From the NCBI GenBank assembly GCA_964555935.1, contig CAZKUN010000213.1:1-15600 (forward strand): DNA of 15,600 nucleotides, given 5' to 3'. Source of the DNA: CAZKUN01 sp964555935 (lineage in GTDB: Bacteria > Armatimonadota > Zipacnadia > Zipacnadales > VGFC01). The notes below the pieces were generated by a model. The model had not been told where the DNA came from and did no database searches. It saw only the letters and a list, made by a program, of their open reading frames with translations. Shown here piece by piece: positions 12,787 to 15,600 of the stretch. Both the position numbers and the translations under genes were made by a program. How positions within the stretch are numbered: position 1 is the stretch's first letter; each line of letters begins with the position of its first letter.

Positions 12787-14277
12787 TTACACCTCGGTCG
12801 GCGGCTCCGGCTCGACAACATCGTCCGCCTTGTCGGTCTTCGCGCCGAGTTCAGGCAGCTTCCCGAGCATGTCGGTGAAGTCGATGCCGCTGAGGGCCTC
12901 AACGACCGGCGGGAGCTGGCTGATCACGTTCGCGACGTCGCCGGTGAGTTGGCTCGCTCCGATGCCGCCGCCGTTGTCGCCGCCACCACCGATGTTGACC
13001 ATGGTGATCTTGTCGGTCTTGGCAAGCGGCGCGGCGATTGCCGATGCGACCTCGGGCAGGACCTCGATGACCTTCTCGGTGATCGCGGCCTCGTTGTAGT
13101 TCTGCCAGGCGTCAGCCTTCTTGGACATGGCTTCGGCTTCCGCAAAACCGGTCTGCTTGACAACATCGGCCGTGGCCAAGCCCTGAGCCCTCACGACGTC
13201 GGCTTCGGCGAGACCCTCGGCCTTCGTGGCCGCGGCGCGACCGGTACCCAGGCGTTCGGTGGCTTCGGCTTCACCGGTTGCTTCCTGGATGCGGCGCTCG
13301 CGATCGGCGGATGCGAGGGTTTCGATCTTGAACTTCTCGGCCTCTGCCGGCTTTCTGATCGTCGCATCGAGTTCGCGCTCTTTGCGCTCGATCTCCTTGG
13401 TCTGGACCTCGGTCTGCATCTCTCTTTCGACGACCTCGACCTGGACTTTCTCCCTCTCAACCAACTGCTGGGTCTTGGCTTCCTGGAGGGTGTAAGCCAG
13501 CTCGGCTTTCGCCTTGGCCTCGTTCTCAGTGGCCTGGTAGTCGGCCGCGCGAACGTTGCGGTCACGCTCGGCGAGACGGGCTTCAGCGTCGGCAGCGGCC
13601 TCGAGTTCGCGAGCCGCCTGGTCCTGCAAGGCGACCTCGGCGCGCGCTTCGCGATCCGCCGTCCGCTCACCGATGATGGCGTCTCTCTTGACCTCGGCTG
13701 TCCGTCTCTTGCCGAGGGCTTCGAGGTAGCCTTGCGTGTCGCGGATCTCACGGATGGTGAATGACACGATCCGCATGCCCATGCCGGCGAGGTCGCCGGC
13801 GGCGACGTCCTGGACCTGCTGGGCGAACTCATCCCGCTGCTTGTAGATGGCCTCAACGCTCATCTGACCCAGGATCGCGCGAAGGTGACCCTCGAGGGTC
13901 TGCAGCGCGACGTTCTTGACTTCGGCCATCGACTTGCCGAGGAACTGACCCGCGGCTGTCTTGACCATCTCATCGGTCGAGCCGATCTTGACCTGCGCCA
14001 CACCGTCAACCGAGCAAGGGACGCCCTGGTCGGTGTAGACCTCTTCGACGTTCACGTCGATGGTCATGATCTCCAGGTTCATCCGCTTCATCGAGTTGAT
14101 GTACGGCCAGACAAAGACCGCGCCACCGACCACGCACTTCGTGCGTCCGCGACCGTAGACCACGATGGCCTCGTTGGGACCGGCTTTCTGGTACCTGCTG
14201 AGCAACCACATCGTGAAGCAGAGGAGCAATACGACGAATGTCACGCCTGCGCCAATGATCAAGCCCCAGTCACCCAT
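12787..14277 (-). CDS. floT: Flotillin (SPFH/band 7 membrane scaffold)
   Basis: There are 496 residues from ATG 14277, with AGGAGGT about 8 bases upstream. Residues 5-27 form a single N-terminal membrane segment. An SPFH domain (about 28-200) follows, with AIVVYGRGRTKCVVGGAVFV, FLGKSMAEVKNVALQTLEGH and VAAGDLAGMGMRIVSFTIRE. Then comes a long flotillin coiled coil rich in EA repeats (about 205-400: EAEATERL, EAEAMSKKADAW). The tail is Gly-rich (NIGGGGDNGGG) with an acidic end. Flotillins oligomerise on the inner membrane and organise microdomains; length and domain order fit FloT. It is the last gene of the nfeD-SPFH-floT cluster and is closed by a terminator. The C-terminal IGGGGDNGGG and LPPVVEAL are usual for the family. 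Confidence 0.93.
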   Translation of the reverse strand: MGDWGLIIGAGVTFVVLLLCFTMWLLSRYQKAGPNEAIVVYGRGRTKCVVGGAVFVWPYINSMKRMNLEIMTIDVNVEEVYTDQGVPCSVDGVAQVKIGSTDEMVKTAAGQFLGKSMAEVKNVALQTLEGHLRAILGQMSVEAIYKQRDEFAQQVQDVAAGDLAGMGMRIVSFTIREIRDTQGYLEALGKRRTAEVKRDAIIGERTADREARAEVALQDQAARELEAAADAEARLAERDRNVRAADYQATENEAKAKAELAYTLQEAKTQQLVEREKVQVEVVEREMQTEVQTKEIERKERELDATIRKPAEAEKFKIETLASADRERRIQEATGEAEATERLGTGRAAATKAEGLAEADVVRAQGLATADVVKQTGFAEAEAMSKKADAWQNYNEAAITEKVIEVLPEVASAIAAPLAKTDKITMVNIGGGGDNGGGIGASQLTGDVANVISQLPPVVEALSGIDFTDMLGKLPELGAKTDKADDVVEPEPPTEV

Positions 14278-14372
14278 CTAGCACACCTCCTGGTATGTTT
14301 ACCCACGACTGTATTTGAGAATCTGGCTTGCACTTGCCTGCTCGCGGGCCCGGCAGCGGGTCTCCGCAAACT

Positions 14373-14907
14373 CTACCGCGCCGCTACTTCGCGTGCATTA
14401 CAAGAGAGCAACTGCAGCCCGAGCTGCGCGAGTTCGTCCTCGACGGTTTGCTGCACGCTTGCTGCTACCTGATCAGGGTTCTGGACGGCTGCGTCCTTCC
14501 CCGTTGCCCGTAATGTTGTCCGGAGTTTGCCTTCGACCATCTCGCCGGCGAGCGCTTGGATCTCTTCGGGCGTCTTGTCGATGAGACTCGTCGCCGCCCG
14601 CGTCACCCAGGCCTCCTCCNNNNNNNNNNATGGTTGCTGAGACATCTTCGCCATCTGGCGACTCAGTTGCCGTCACCTCGATGAGATGGGGCCGGAGGTC
14701 GAGTGACTTGGCCTCCATGACGTAGGGCCACACGAAGGTCCCGCCTCCCGTGACGACCTTCGTTCCTCGCTGCCCGTAGACAATCAGGGCCTGATCCGGT
14801 CCGACTCGCTTGTACCGGGTGCTGGCCCAGATCGTGAAACAGAAGAAGCTGATGACCATCACGACGCCGACGACTATGGTGAGAGTCGAGTCTTCCATCC
14901 CCGGCAT
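14373..14907 (-). CDS. Short SPFH protein lacking the flotillin coiled coil (contains a 10-N gap)
   Basis: ATG 14907 has GGGGG 9 bases upstream; ATG 14898 aligns best with the FloT start and is an equal choice. The N-terminal half (MEDSTLTIVVGVVMVISFFC, then VGPDQALIVYGQRGTKVVTG and GTFVWPYVMEAKSLDL) is a close paralogue of FloT residues 1-70. After the gap another frame gives EEAWVTRAATSLIDKTPEEI, then LAGEMVEGKLRTTL and EDELAQLGLQLLSCNAREVA, and stops with TAG at 14375-14373, just where the coiled coil should begin. By alignment to FloT, about 30-36 bases are missing where only 10 Ns are given. The product would be a membrane-anchored SPFH domain of about 185 residues. It may partner FloT in mixed oligomers, or it may be a truncated flotillin. 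Confidence 0.75.
14620..14629. other. Assembly gap (10 N) inside the short SPFH gene
   Basis: Ten Ns interrupt the gene. The frames on either side differ, but both match the SPFH domain in the right order, so bases are missing and the gene is not necessarily broken. Confidence 0.95.
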
Positions 14908-14973
14908 GTTCCGCAACCCCCAAGGTCTCTAGGATCAGCCCGCCGCGATTGGGCGGAGGGCGAGATATCCCTC

Positions 14974-15600
14974 TTACGCCGTTTCGGTCTCGGCCTCAGG
15001 CGCCTCGGGCTGCTGCTCGGAGGCATCAACGGCCGCCTCGACGGACAGGTCGCGGAGCCGCTCGTCGATGGTCTCGCGCACCATGGCCGTGTTGCCCACG
15101 ACTTGCGTGACCGTCACCACGCTGTGTCTCGGTATGAGCGCGCCGGACTCGGACCGAGCCGGCATGCCCCCACGGCCGGTCGCGGCCGAGTAGGCGATCT
15201 CGCCCACGCCTTCGGCCGGGATCGGCGTCACGACGGTCGCCTCGGTGCCGATCAGATCGGTGAAGGCGATGTGTGACGTGCCCTGCGCGGCTGAGAGGAG
15301 CTTCCCGAGCAGCAGGAAGACGCCGAAGGCGGCGACGATGCTGATGCCTACGGCAGCCGGCGCTGAGAGCAGCGGCGGAAGGTGCAGAGCGCGCTCAAGA
15401 ATCATGCCTGACATGCCGAAGCCCGACAGGAACGTCGAGATAATGGGCATGCTGACGGGCGATAGTTCGGCTCCGACATCGCCCACGCCGCCGCCACCGA
15501 TGTCATGGCCTATGTCGATGTCGTGGCCGACATCGATATCATGGTCGACGCTGATGTCGTGGTCCACGCCGCCGACGTCGCCGTCGCCGCCGTCGAAGAC
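14974..15600 (-). CDS. NfeD-like membrane protein with Asp/His repeats, partial
   Basis: The frame is open to the right edge, so the N-terminus (probably the first membrane helix) is missing. A GTG at 15567 could be read as a start but lies inside the repeat. The visible part begins VFDGGDGDVGGV, followed by DHDISVDHDIDVGHDIDIGH, an Asp/His repeat. Next come a membrane region (MPIISTFLSGFGMSGMI, then AAVGISIVAAFGVFLLLGKL) and a beta-rich soluble domain, GTEATVVTPIPAEGVGEIAY...RHSVVTVTQVVGNTAMV, which fits the OB fold of the NfeD C-terminus. The end is acidic. NfeD proteins are encoded next to flotillin/SPFH genes and are thought to work with them at the membrane. Spacing to the SPFH gene is about 66 bases on the same strand, so one operon is likely. 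Confidence 0.8.
   Translation of the reverse strand, partial: VFDGGDGDVGGVDHDISVDHDIDVGHDIDIGHDIGGGGVGDVGAELSPVSMPIISTFLSGFGMSGMILERALHLPPLLSAPAAVGISIVAAFGVFLLLGKLLSAAQGTSHIAFTDLIGTEATVVTPIPAEGVGEIAYSAATGRGGMPARSESGALIPRHSVVTVTQVVGNTAMVRETIDERLRDLSVEAAVDASEQQPEAPEAETETA

Noticed and set aside
12706..13764. Long plus-strand ORF of 352 residues
   Set aside because: It lies antisense to floT and overlaps the terminator hairpin. The flotillin frame is unmistakable, and the antisense ORF follows from high GC and biased codon use.
1..15600. tRNA, rRNA or other well-known structural RNA genes
   Set aside because: I looked for tRNA-like T-loop (GGTTCGAATCC-type) and conserved rRNA segments on both strands and found none I could support.

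Overview
The window is GC-rich bacterial chromosome from a draft assembly or metagenome bin: it has N runs of 100 bases (1608-1707) and 10 bases (14620-14629). Two Tat-type signals, an exported tetratricopeptide protein, an Asp/His-repeat NfeD with flotillin, a tiny GspF-like membrane protein and abundant short palindromic repeats suggest a Gram-negative of the Planctomycetota/Armatimonadota/Hydrogenedentota kind. No rRNA, tRNA or marker gene fixes the taxon, so this is inference.

Layout. 1-344: C-terminal end of a beta-rich protein. 466-1114: a winged-helix regulator with a readable promoter and a palindrome beside it. 1354-4199 (minus): a NACHT-type STAND NTPase with C-terminal leucine-rich repeats, architecturally like bacterial NLR-type immune proteins. 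It is split by a one-base frameshift near 3894 and by the 100-N gap inside its LRR array. 4220-5755: two degraded TPR fragments lying in a direct duplication of about 495 bp. 4739-7292 is also dense in small palindromes, some resembling GTAG-type REP sequences and some forming a recurring GGAAACTC/GAGTTTCC hairpin element. Two short overlapping minus-strand ORFs at 5762-6021 look like one broken GspF/PilC-like membrane protein. 6379-7221: a polytopic membrane protein with a GxGD motif, possibly a presenilin-like protease. 7289-9460 (minus): a Tat-signal radical SAM enzyme of the AmrS type followed by a Tat-signal DUF362 protein. 9661-12405 (minus): a large exported TPR protein. 12734-12764: a strong terminator hairpin. 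12787-15600 (minus): an nfeD / short SPFH protein / floT cluster.

How the genes work together. The nfeD-SPFH-floT cluster probably acts as one membrane-microdomain operon. amrS and DUF362 are 21 bp apart and probably co-transcribed. The NACHT-LRR gene, its regulator-like neighbour and the TPR fragments form the accessory part of the window and are the best candidate for a defence or surveillance locus, though the gene as assembled is not intact. The most unusual non-coding signal is the GGAAACTC element. In three copies it is followed by a second perfect hairpin. Two of those copies belong to one duplication, but the third has a different second-stem sequence with the pairing kept.
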